NCBI GenBank assembly: GCA_963823435.1
Contig: CAWGLN010000010.1
Span: 32,927 to 96,926, forward strand
Reading direction: 5' to 3'
DNA length: 64,000 nucleotides
From: CAKZML01 sp963823435
GTDB taxonomy: Bacteria > Pseudomonadota > Gammaproteobacteria > Steroidobacterales > BM003
Of the stretch, positions 55,845 through 64,000 are shown one piece after another. A program made the translations under genes and the position numbers. The notes below the pieces were generated by a model. The model did not search any database, was not told the origin of the DNA, and was given only the letters and a program-made list of their open reading frames with translations. The number at the start of each line of letters is the position of its first letter. Positions within the stretch are counted from its first letter, which is position 1.

Positions 55845-57351
55845 ATGGCGCCAAACACGATGACCAGGGCATTCACAGCGAATTTCCTTGGTAACTCGCC
55901 AGATTGGTACAAGCTGACGATTATTTGCTTCCTGGTGATTAACCCGATCTTGCTGTTTGTCGCTGGGACCTTTCATCACCGGCTGGATCATCATCGGCGA
56001 ATTCATCTTCACCCTGGCCATGGCCCTGAATTGCTATCCCCTGCAACCGGGCGGTCTGTTGGCCATCGAATCCGTTCTCATGGGTCTAACCACCGCCGAG
56101 GCGGTTTACGAGGAGACCCTGTTCAACTTCCCGGTGATCCTGTTGCTGATGTTCATGGTGGCCGGTATCTACTTCCTCAAAGACCTGCTGCTGTTCATCT
56201 TCACCAAGATCCTGCTGAACGTACGTTCCAAGATAGTTCTCTCGCTGCTGTTCTCCCTGGCCGGCGCCGTGTTGTCCGCCTTCCTGGACGCGCTGACCGT
56301 GATCGCGGTGATCATCACCGTGGCAGGCGGCTTCTACAGCGTTTATCACAAGGTGGCCTCAGGCAAGAAGCTGGACCTGGACCATGATCCGTCCACCGAC
56401 GACGAGGTGGCCGAGCTGCACCGTGAAGACCTGGAGCAGTTTCGCGGCTTCCTGCGCAGCCTGATGATGCATGGCGCCGTGGGTACGGCACTGGGCGGCG
56501 TAACCACCCTGGTGGGCGAACCGCAGAACCTGCTCATCGGCAAGGTTATGGGTTGGGAGTTCATCACCTTTTTCGTCAAGACAGCCCCGGTGTCCATGCC
56601 CGTGTTGGTGGTTGGCCTGATCACCTGCGTGCTGCTGGAGGTCACCGGCAAGTTCGGATTCGGCACGAAGTTGAGCGACACCGTACTCAATGTGCTCACC
56701 GCCTACGAGGAAGAGCAGGAGGCCAAGCGCGGTCCGCGCGACCGGGCGATCCTGGTCGTACAGGCAATTTCCGCCACGATCCTGGTGTTCGGTCTTGCCT
56801 TCCACCTGGCCGAGGTCGGCCTGATCGGCCTCACCGTGATCGTGCTGGCCACCGCTTTCAACGGCGTCACCGACGAGCACCGCCTGGGTCATGCCTTTAC
56901 CGAGGCGTTGCCGTTTGCCTCCCTGTTGGTCGTGTTTTTTGGCATCGTGGCCATGATCCACGACCAGCACCTGTTCAAGCCGGTGATCGACTACGTGCTG
57001 ACCATGGAAGGCACCCACCAGTTGGCCGCCTTCTACGGCGCCAACGGTCTGCTCTCCGCCATCAGCGACAATGTGTTCGTTGCAACGGTGTACATCACGG
57101 AAGTGAAGGCAGCGTTCGAGGCGGGGCTGATCTCGCGTGAGCAGTTCGACCTGCTGGCGGTGGCCATCAACACCGGCACCAATATCCCGAGTGTGGCGAC
57201 CCCGAACGGCCAGGCCGCCTTCCTGTTCCTGCTGACCTCCGCGCTGGCGCCGCTGATCCGCCTGTCCTATATGCGCATGGTCGTCATGGCCTTCCCGTAC
57301 ATGGTCACCATGTCCATCACGGGTCTGCTGGCGGTGTACTTCCTGCTGTAA
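55845..57351 (+). CDS. nhaB: Na+/H+ antiporter NhaB, one frameshift
   Basis: About 501 residues across one break near 55968, where one extra base separates NPILLFVAG from PFITGWIIIGEFIFTLAMALNCYPLQPGGLLAIE. The N-terminus RAFTANFLGNSPDWYKLTI and the many later matches (LLLMFMVAGIYFLKDLLLFIF, SAFLDALTVIAVI) identify NhaB. It exports sodium in exchange for protons and helps at neutral to alkaline pH. It lies near dnaQ in Pseudomonas too. A ten-pair hairpin follows the stop. Confidence 0.93.
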
Positions 57352-57358
57352 TAGATAG

Positions 57359-57390
57359 CCCTGCTTCGTGAACTGGTTCGCGAAGCAGGG
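57359..57390 (+). terminator. Hairpin after nhaB, possible terminator
   Basis: CCCTGCTTCG and CGAAGCAGGG form a ten-pair stem around 12 bases. No T run follows (TGTTCC), so intrinsic termination is uncertain. A partial GTAGGGTGCACTCCGTGCACC repeat is at about 57465-57486. Confidence 0.45.
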
Positions 57391-57530
57391 TGTTCCACTC
57401 GGGTATAATCACTGGTTGTGAGGCTGGATCCGGATGACCGTGGTCGTCGGGCAAGTCTGGACATGTAGGGTGCACTCCGTGCACCGTCCAGGGTAATGCG
57501 TTTCAGGGACTGATACGGGTGAGGGCAAAC

Positions 57531-58814
57531 ATGAGTCAGTTTAATCGTCGTGGCTGCAAGATAGGGATCATCGGACTGGGCTACGTCGGCCTGCCCCTGG
57601 CAGTGGAATTCGGCAAGCGTTACGACACCGTGGGCTTCGACATGAAGTCCGAGCGCGTGGCCGAACTCAACGCGGGCCATGACAGTACGCTGGAAACGGA
57701 GGAGGCCGATCTTCAGGCGGCCACCAGGCTCATCTGCACCGACAAGCTTGCGGACATGGAGTCCTGCGATGTGTACATCGTGTCCGTGCCCACCCCCATC
57801 GACGATCACCAGCGCCCCGATCTTTCGCCGCTGCTCTCCGCCAGTCGCAGCGTGGGGCAGGTGTTGAGGAAGGGCAACGTGGTGGTGTACGAGTCCACCG
57901 TCTACCCCGGCGCCACCGAGGAAGACTGCGTGCCCATCCTCGAGGAAGTCTCCGGTCTTAAATTCAACCAGGATTTCTTCGTCGGCTACAGTCCCGAGCG
58001 TATCAACCCGGGTGACAAGACCCACCGCCTGACCACCATCGTCAAGGTCACATCAGGCTCCACCCCCGAGGTGGCGGACTTCGTCGATGACCTGTACGCC
58101 TCCATCATCAAGGCGGGCACCTACAAGGCGCCCAGCATCCGGGTGGCCGAGGCGGCCAAGGTGATCGAGAACACCCAGCGGGATGTGAACATCGCCCTGA
58201 TCAACGAGTTGTCGATGATCTTCAACCGCCTCGGGATCGATACCGAGGAAGTGCTCAAGGCAGCCGGTTCCAAGTGGAACTTCCTGCCCTTCAGACCCGG
58301 TCTCGTGGGTGGGCATTGCATCGGTGTGGATCCCTACTACCTGACCTACAAGTCCCAGGAAGTCGGCTACCACCCGGAGATGATCCTGGCCGGCCGGCGT
58401 CTGAACGACAACATGGGCAATTACGTGGCCCTGTCGGTGGCCAAGCTGATGATGGAACGGCGTATCCACGTGAAAGGCGCCCGCATCCTGATGCTGGGCC
58501 TGACCTTCAAGGAAAACTGCCCGGATATTCGCAACACCAAGGCCGTGGACGTCATGCGCGAGCTTGAGAATTTCGGCGCCACGGTGGATGTCTACGATCC
58601 CTGGGTGGACAGCGCGGAAGTCCAGCACGAATACGGTTTTGCACCCATTGCCGAGCCCGAAGCCGGCGCCTACGACGCCATCGTCATCGCCGTGGCCCAC
58701 AGGCAATTCGCCGCCATGAACGTGGCCGCCATTCGCGCGCTGGGCAAGCCGGAGCATATACTCTACGACATCAAGTATGTGTTGCCTGCTGAACAGGTGG
58801 ATGGCCGTCTATAA
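57531..58814 (+). CDS. Nucleotide-sugar dehydrogenase (UDP-HexNAc/UDP-Glc 6-dehydrogenase, TviB/WbpA-like)
   Basis: A 427-residue NAD-dependent enzyme that oxidises the C6 alcohol of a UDP-sugar to the acid in two steps. It has GIIGLGYVGLPLAVEFGK (NAD site), VYESTVYPGATEEDCVP, and the catalytic C263 in GGHCIGVDPYYLTYK. The last motif and overall length resemble TviB/VipA, which act on UDP-GlcNAc or UDP-GalNAc, more than UDP-glucose dehydrogenases, but the sugar is not proven. GAGGG precedes the ATG at 57531. With the next gene it should make an acidic sugar nucleotide for the polysaccharide. Confidence 0.92.
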   Translation: MSQFNRRGCKIGIIGLGYVGLPLAVEFGKRYDTVGFDMKSERVAELNAGHDSTLETEEADLQAATRLICTDKLADMESCDVYIVSVPTPIDDHQRPDLSPLLSASRSVGQVLRKGNVVVYESTVYPGATEEDCVPILEEVSGLKFNQDFFVGYSPERINPGDKTHRLTTIVKVTSGSTPEVADFVDDLYASIIKAGTYKAPSIRVAEAAKVIENTQRDVNIALINELSMIFNRLGIDTEEVLKAAGSKWNFLPFRPGLVGGHCIGVDPYYLTYKSQEVGYHPEMILAGRRLNDNMGNYVALSVAKLMMERRIHVKGARILMLGLTFKENCPDIRNTKAVDVMRELENFGATVDVYDPWVDSAEVQHEYGFAPIAEPEAGAYDAIVIAVAHRQFAAMNVAAIRALGKPEHILYDIKYVLPAEQVDGRL

Positions 58815-58828
58815 ATGGATTTGATCGC

Positions 58829-59845
58829 ATGAAAATTCTCGTCACCGGCGCTGCCGGATTTATCGGTTCTCACGTTGCGCAGGTCCTGCTGGACCGCGGC
58901 GACGATGTGGTCGGCCTGGACAACCTGAACGACTACTACGATGTGAATCTGAAGCGCGCGCGTCTTGAGCGTCTGCGCGCCAACAACAACTTCAGCTTCG
59001 AGAAGCTCGACCTGGTCGATCGCCAGGGCATGGAAGTGCTGTTCAAAAAGAGCGGCTTCCAGCGGGTGATCCACCTGGCCGCCCAGGCCGGTGTGCGTTA
59101 TTCCATCAGCCATCCTCATATCTATGTGGACAGCAATGTCACCGGCACCCTGCACGTGCTGGAGGGCTGCCGTCACAACGCCGTGGAACACCTGGTGTAT
59201 GCCTCCACCAGTTCGGTGTACGGCGCCAACACCAAGATGCCCTTTTCGGTGCATGACAGTGTGGACCATCCCCTGTCCCTGTACGCGGCCACCAAGAAGG
59301 CCAACGAATTGATGGCCCACACCTACGCCGACCTGTACCAGTTGCCGGTGACCGGCTTGCGCTTCTTCACGGTGTACGGTCCCTGGGGCCGCCCGGACAT
59401 GGCGCTGTTCCTGTTCGCCAAGGCCATGCTCGCAGGCGAACCCATCGATGTGTTCAGCCATGGCCATCACAAGCGCGATTTCACTTATATCGACGACATC
59501 GCCAACGGCGTGGTGGCGGCCGTGGGCACCGTGGCGACCCCGAATCCTGACTGGTCATCGGATAATCCGGATCCGGCCACCAGTCGCGCCCCGTACCGGC
59601 TGTACAACATCGGCAACCAGAAGCCGGTGGAGCTTCTGCGCTATATCGAGGTGCTGGAAGACTGCCTGGGGATAAAGGCCGAGAAAAACCTGCTGCCCCT
59701 GCAACCGGGGGACGTGCCCGACACCTGCGCCGATGTCGAGGACCTGGTCCGGGACGTGGGTTACCGGCCGGCCACACCGGTGGAAGAGGGCGTCAAGCGC
59801 TTCGTGGAGTGGTACCTGGATTACTACCGCATCCAGCGAGACTAA
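58829..59845 (+). CDS. NAD-dependent epimerase, UDP-glucuronate 4-epimerase-like
   Basis: A 338-residue extended short-chain dehydrogenase. The NAD motif is TGAAGFIGSHVAQ, the catalytic tyrosine and lysine are in LYAATKKANE, and LDNLNDYYDVNLKRARL together with YGPWGRPDMALFLFAKAML are hallmarks of UDP-glucuronate 4-epimerases, which make UDP-galacturonate. It starts 14 bases after the dehydrogenase, so substrate channelling between the two is likely: an acid made by the first is epimerised by the second. Confidence 0.92.
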   Translation: MKILVTGAAGFIGSHVAQVLLDRGDDVVGLDNLNDYYDVNLKRARLERLRANNNFSFEKLDLVDRQGMEVLFKKSGFQRVIHLAAQAGVRYSISHPHIYVDSNVTGTLHVLEGCRHNAVEHLVYASTSSVYGANTKMPFSVHDSVDHPLSLYAATKKANELMAHTYADLYQLPVTGLRFFTVYGPWGRPDMALFLFAKAMLAGEPIDVFSHGHHKRDFTYIDDIANGVVAAVGTVATPNPDWSSDNPDPATSRAPYRLYNIGNQKPVELLRYIEVLEDCLGIKAEKNLLPLQPGDVPDTCADVEDLVRDVGYRPATPVEEGVKRFVEWYLDYYRIQRD

Positions 59846-60154
59846 TTTCTCATACTCTCTTATTCCAATCCTCTATATACTCCCTGACGTGATTTGGGCA
59901 TAAATGCTCATATTTCGTTGAAATACGGAGAAAATAGCGCATTTTCACGTATTTTCTGGAGCAATTCCAAATCTGGTGAGTGTTTGCAGGAAATTCTGCG
60001 AAATTTCCGTGCCTTCCGGTGGACACTTAACATAAACTGTCAGACCGACTCGCAACCCTTTGTTGATGGCAGCGATGTTTTCGTCACCACGTACAACGTG
60101 GCGCGACGCCGAAGCCGGGCCAGGGGCAGCGAGTCTGGGTGCAGGGGGAATGCT
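59846..60154. other. AT-rich untranslated spacer before wzb
   Basis: A 309-base stretch, clearly AT-richer than the genes around it up to about 60050. It contains TTTTCACG-like runs and the palindrome CACGTACAACGTG (60089-60101). I found no ops/JUMPstart-like element. The open frame that extends wzb upstream through this spacer has no family similarity. Confidence 0.5.
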
Positions 60155-60595
60155 GTGGTCAATAACATCCTGCTGGTGTGCGTGGGCAATATTTGCCGCA
60201 GCCCCATGGCCGAGGCCTTGCTGCGGCACGAGCTGGGCAACCCGGACGGGGTGAAGATTCACTCCGCGGGCCTGGCCGCCCTGGTGGATAACCCGGCCCA
60301 GGAGGAAGCGCAGGCGCTGATGCTGGAGCAGGGGCTGGATATCTCGGCCCACCGGGCCCGGCAGCTGGGGCCCAACCTGCTGAGGGAAGCAGAACTGGTG
60401 CTGGTGATGGAGAGCGAACACAAGGCCGGGGTGGCGATGATCGACCTGACCGCCCGGGGCAAGGTACACAGGCTGGGCGAGTGGCGGGATATGGAAGTGC
60501 CCGACCCCTACGGCCTGCCGAGAGAGGACTACGAGCATGCGCTTCGACTGATCAGGGTCGGGGTCGCAGACTGGGCTAAACGGATTCAGGCGTGA
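60155..60595 (+). CDS. wzb: Low-molecular-weight protein tyrosine phosphatase, Wzb-like
   Basis: A 146-residue phosphatase with the P-loop VCVGNICRSP (nucleophile C9, R15) and the acid loop VPDPYGLPREDYEHA. Together with the downstream autokinase it should cycle tyrosine phosphorylation that controls polysaccharide polymerisation. I placed the start at the GTG at 60155, with AGGGGG seven bases upstream, because the family begins with this strand (VNNILLVCVGN). Confidence 0.93.
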   Translation: MVNNILLVCVGNICRSPMAEALLRHELGNPDGVKIHSAGLAALVDNPAQEEAQALMLEQGLDISAHRARQLGPNLLREAELVLVMESEHKAGVAMIDLTARGKVHRLGEWRDMEVPDPYGLPREDYEHALRLIRVGVADWAKRIQA

Positions 60596-60669
60596 CAAGA
60601 CGATGACAGGCATGAACAACAGCAAACACACACCAAGCTCTATTCAACACCCGTTCCCGGATCAGTACC

Positions 60670-61784
60670 ATGCCGGACGGGCTCAATCGCCGGGACTGCA
60701 CCGCGCACCCTGGTCACCGCCCTGGCACTACTCGCCCTGCAGGCCTGCGCCATCGCCCCGGGCATGACCATGAAAAACAGCGACTCCGAGGACTGGTTCC
60801 CCGGTGAGGCGGTGGCCTACAAGGGCCAGGTGCTGGAAATCGCCCCCATCTCCATGGACCTGATCGGCAAGATCGAAGCACAGCGCAAGGCCGATGCCGC
60901 GGCCATGGCGAAACAGACTGTCGCCCGAGGACGAGACCTATCGCATCGGCCCCACCGACATCCTCACCATCACCGTCTGGGATCACCCGGAACTGACCAT
61001 CCCGGCCGGCAACTTCCGCGATGCCGAGGACCAGGGCCAGCTGGTGGGCGAGGACGGCACCCTGTATTACCCCTTCATCGGCGTGATCCAGGTGGCGGGC
61101 ATGAGCGTGGCCGATCTGCGTGACGTGCTCACCGCGAGATTGAGCAAGTACATCAAGAACCCGCAACTGGACGTGCGGGTGGCAAGCTTCCGCAGCCAGA
61201 AGCTGTACGTGGTGGGCGAGGTGCTGACCCCCGGTATCCTGCCCCTGACCGACCAGCCCATGACCATCGCCGATGCGGTGAACCTGGCCGGCGGCCTGAC
61301 CCCCAATGCCCACAAGGGCGGGGTGAATGTCTCGCGCAAGGGCGAGGTGTTCGAGGTGGACCTGACCGCCCTGTATGACCTGGCCGATGCCTCGCAGAAC
61401 CTGACCCTGCAACACGGCGACATCGTCAACGTGCCGGATCGCAGCCAGCAAAAAGTGTATCTGATGGGCGAGGTGAAAGAGCCCGGCTCGGTGGAGATCA
61501 TCAACGGACGCCTGAACCTGGCCGCCGCGCTGGGCGAGGCGGGCGGAGTGAATCAGAACACTGCCAACTCCGGACGAATTTACGTGGTACGCCACAGCGA
61601 CAGCGACACGCCCCAGATTTTCCACCTGAATGCCGAGTACGCCTACGGCATGTTGCTGGCCGAGCGCTTCGCCATGCAGCCACAGGACGTGGTGTTCGTG
61701 GACACCGCCGGGGTCTCGAAGTGGAATCGCGTGATTACGCAGTTGCTGCCCTCGGCCCAGATCATCAACTACGCCATCCCCTAG
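60670..61784 (+). CDS. wza: Polysaccharide export outer-membrane lipoprotein, Wza-like, two frameshifts
   Basis: Joined across two single-base breaks (near 60700 and 60916) the gene gives about 370 residues. A lipoprotein signal (LALLALQACAIAPG) is followed by EDETYRIGPTDILTITVWDHPEL, the poly_export domain, and two SLBB modules (KLYVVGEVLTPGILPLTDQ, KVYLMGEVKEPGSVEII). Wza octamers form the export channel through the outer membrane for group 1-type capsules and exopolysaccharides. It lies between the phosphatase wzb and the kinase wzc, the classic wza-wzb-wzc set in altered order. Confidence 0.88.
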
Positions 61785-61817
61785 CGTAGCTGCCAGTGGA
61801 ATACATGAAGCCCGCCT

Positions 61818-64000
61818 ATGAATGACGCGCAACAGAGTACCGCCATCCCAGTCCAGCGTCCCGGCATGGACGAGGACGAGATCAGCCTGGACGATTTGCT
61901 GGAGGTGCTCATTGGTGCGCGTTGGCTGATCGGCAGTATCACCGCCGTCTTCCTGTTCCTGGGTATCGCCTATGCCCTGATCGCCACCCCCATCTACCAG
62001 GCCGACGCCCTGCTGCAGGTGGAAGATCAAAAGTCCGGCCTAAGCGCGCTTGGAGATCGGTGACCTGCTGGAAGGCGATGCCTCCATCACCGCCGAGATC
62101 GAGTTGCTGCGCTCACGCATGGTGCTGGGCGATGCGGTGGACAAGCTGCGCCTGGATATCACCGCCACGCCGACATACTTTCCCCTGATCGGCGCGGCCA
62201 TCGCCCGCCGGCATGGTGAAAAAGGCCTGGCCGATCCCTGGCTGGGTCTGGATGGCTATGCCTGGGGTGGGGAGTCCATCACGGTGGATACCCTGGACGT
62301 GCCCGGCAAACTGATTGATGAACCCCTGCAGTTGGTGGCGGGCAAAGACAACACCTACGAACTGTACGATTCAGACGGCAAGTTCCTGCTCAAGGGCAAG
62401 GTGGGGGAGACCGCATCGAACCTGACCGATGCCGGTCCCATCAGCATGTTCGTGCCGGAACTGGTGGCCCATGCGGGTACGGAGTTCGAAATCACCCGTC
62501 AACCGCGTCTGCCGGTAATCGAAGACTTGCAGAAAGACCTGAGCGTGTCCGAGAAGGGCAAGGGCTCCGGTGTGCTGTCCGTGGTCCTGAGCGGTGATAA
62601 CCCGGCCCACACACGCGACATCGTCAACGAGATCGCCAATATCTACGTGCGCCAGAACGTGGAGCGCAAGTCCGCCGAGGCGGAGAAGACCCTGGAGTTC
62701 CTGGACCAGCAACTGCCCGATATCAAGCGCCGCATGGAAGCCGCCGAGGTGGCCCTGAACAACTACCGCCTGGAGCGTGGCTCGGTGGACCTGCCCATGG
62801 AAACCCAGGCCCTGCTGGAGCAGGTCGTGGATGCTGAAGAACAGTTGATGACGCTGCAGCAGGAGCGCGACGCCCTGGGGCAGCGCTTCACCGAAGAGCA
62901 TCCCATGATCCTGGCCATGGACGAGCAGATCGCCCGGGTCACCCGCAGCGTCGAAAAACTCAATGGCTATGTGCAGAACCTGCCGAGCACCCAGCAGGAA
63001 GTGCTGCGTCTGCATCGCGATGTACAGGTGGGTACCGAGTTGTACACGGCGCTGCTGAACAACGCCCAGGAACTGCGGGTGGTGAAAGCCGGCACCGTGG
63101 GCAATGTGCGGGTGATCGATTACGCCGAGACCCCCTACAAACCGGTCAAGCCCAAGAAGGCCATGACCGTGCTGCTGTCACTGTTGTTGGGCATGTTCGC
63201 CGGTGTGGTGGCGGCCTTTGTACGCAAGGCCCTCTCAGGCGGCGTGAATGATCCGGAGTTGATTGAGAAGCACCTCGGTCTTCCGGTGTATGCCGTCATC
63301 GGCCATAGCCGCCGCCAGACTAAGTTGGAGAAGGAGTTCAAGGCCGGCGCCATCGAGCACCAGGTGCTGGCCCTGACCGACCAGCACGACCCCACCATCG
63401 AAAGCATCCGAAATCTCAGGACCGCCTTGCACTTCGGCATGATGGACGTGAAGAACAACGTCATCATGATCACGGGCCCCAGTCCCAGCTATCGGCAAGT
63501 CTTTCGTCACTGTCAACCTGGCAGCTATCCTGGCCGCCGGTGGCAAGAAGGTGCTGATCGTGGATGCCGACATGCGTCGCGGCCACCTGCATGAGGCCTT
63601 CGGCCTGGCCAGGGAAAACGGCCTGAGTGAATTTGTCAGCGGCACCATCAAGATCGGCGAGGCCATTCGGCAGACCTGCATCCCGAATCTCCAAATGGTC
63701 ACCACCGGCGTATTGCCGCCCAATCCCTCCGAACTGCTCCTGCACAAGCGCTTCGTCAATTTGCTGAAGGTGCTTTCCGAGCAATACGATCACGTGATCG
63801 TCGACAGCCCGCCCATCCTGGCTGTGACCGATGCCGGCATCGTGGGGCAATTGGCAGGCGCATCTCTGATGGTGCTAAAAGCCGGCGTGCATCCCATGCG
63901 GGAGATCGAGGCCAGCGTGAAGCGACTGAGGCAGGCCAATGTGAACCTGCGTGGCCTGTTGTTCAATGATGTGAATGTGACCAGTCGGCGGTATGGGGCT
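61818..64000 (+). CDS. wzc: Tyrosine-protein kinase / chain-length regulator Wzc-like, two frameshifts, truncated by window end
   Basis: The visible part is about 727 residues across breaks near 62049 and 63487. It starts MNDAQQSTAIPVQ, with a Wzz domain including a first transmembrane helix (LIGSITAVFLFLGIAYALI), long coiled coils (QQERDALGQRFTEEHPMILAMD), a second helix (MTVLLSLLLGMFAGVVAAF), then the BY-kinase domain: Walker A PSPAIGKSFVTVN after correction, Walker A' KKVLIVDADMRRG, Walker B HVIVDSPPIL. The tyrosine-rich tail lies beyond the window. It controls chain length and export with Wza and Wzb. Confidence 0.9.

Noticed and set aside
59846..60154. JUMPstart/ops element before the polysaccharide export genes
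   Set aside because: No GGCGGTAGC-like sequence found in the spacer.
60714..62030. 438-codon minus-strand frame over wza
   Set aside because: It stays open because of third-position GC; the plus strand encodes clear Wza domains.

Overview
The window comes from a GC-rich gammaproteobacterium. From about 9.6 to 57 kb the gene order closely matches the housekeeping backbone known from Pseudomonas and the purple-sulfur/Chromatiales-type lineages. The matching runs are asd-fimV-truA-accD-folC-dedD-cvpA-purF, lpxH-ppi-aaRS-cysS-folD-tRNAs-tig-clpP-clpX-lon-hupB-tRNAs-ppiD-fabI, and mltD-gloB-methyltransferase-rnhA-dnaQ-nhaB. GltX sits where Pseudomonas has glnS, and trpF is missing between truA and accD. 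I cannot name a species; the placement is an inference from synteny and protein features.

Layout. 0-2.1 kb (minus strand): an Sco protein, a PCu(A)C copper chaperone and phosphatidylserine decarboxylase. 2.2-6.5 kb: prmB, aroC, an MFS transporter, asd. 6.6-18.9 kb: fimV, truA, accD, folC, dedD, cvpA, purF, a broken glycerate kinase, a Ser/Thr kinase with a degenerate receiver domain, miaE. 19-24.4 kb: lpxH and a cyclophilin on the minus strand, gltX and cysS on plus, folD on minus. 24.7-25.2 kb: four tRNAs (Pro, Arg, His, Lys). 25.4-33.5 kb: a metal-efflux island with a beta-propeller lipoprotein, a His-rich exported protein, an outer-membrane factor, a small protein with two heavy-metal-binding modules, and a CusB/CusA-like RND pair. 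33.7-43.5 kb: ferredoxin, tRNA-Leu, tig, clpP, clpX, lon, hupB, tRNA-Val, tRNA-Asp, ppiD. 43.8-46.8 kb: a dicarboxylate/amino-acid symporter, a REP-associated tyrosine transposase (RAYT) framed by inverted repeat arrays, fabI. 47.3-57.4 kb: mltD, gloB, a methyltransferase, rnhA, an accessory insert with an AlbA_2 protein, dnaQ, nhaB. 57.5-64 kb: a surface-polysaccharide cluster (nucleotide-sugar dehydrogenase, epimerase, wzb, wza, wzc) cut by the window edge.

Two features stand out. First, the second half is seeded with short repeats: a family with core GGGGACAG(C/T)AACC around the RAYT gene, a GTAGGGTGCG...CGCACCCTAC-type hairpin family, a GGTGCCTGTCACC family, and MITE-like elements ending in GGGAGCC(C/T)CTGATT. 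They cluster at gene 3' ends. In rnhA and dnaQ the repeat itself encodes the last residues, LGGQQP, and the stop codon.

Second, about nineteen single-base frame disruptions interrupt otherwise well-conserved genes, including gltX, cysS and rnhA, which are normally essential. Nearly all are explained by one extra base, often in a short homopolymer. I read them mainly as consensus errors in the assembly, and annotate the genes across the breaks.
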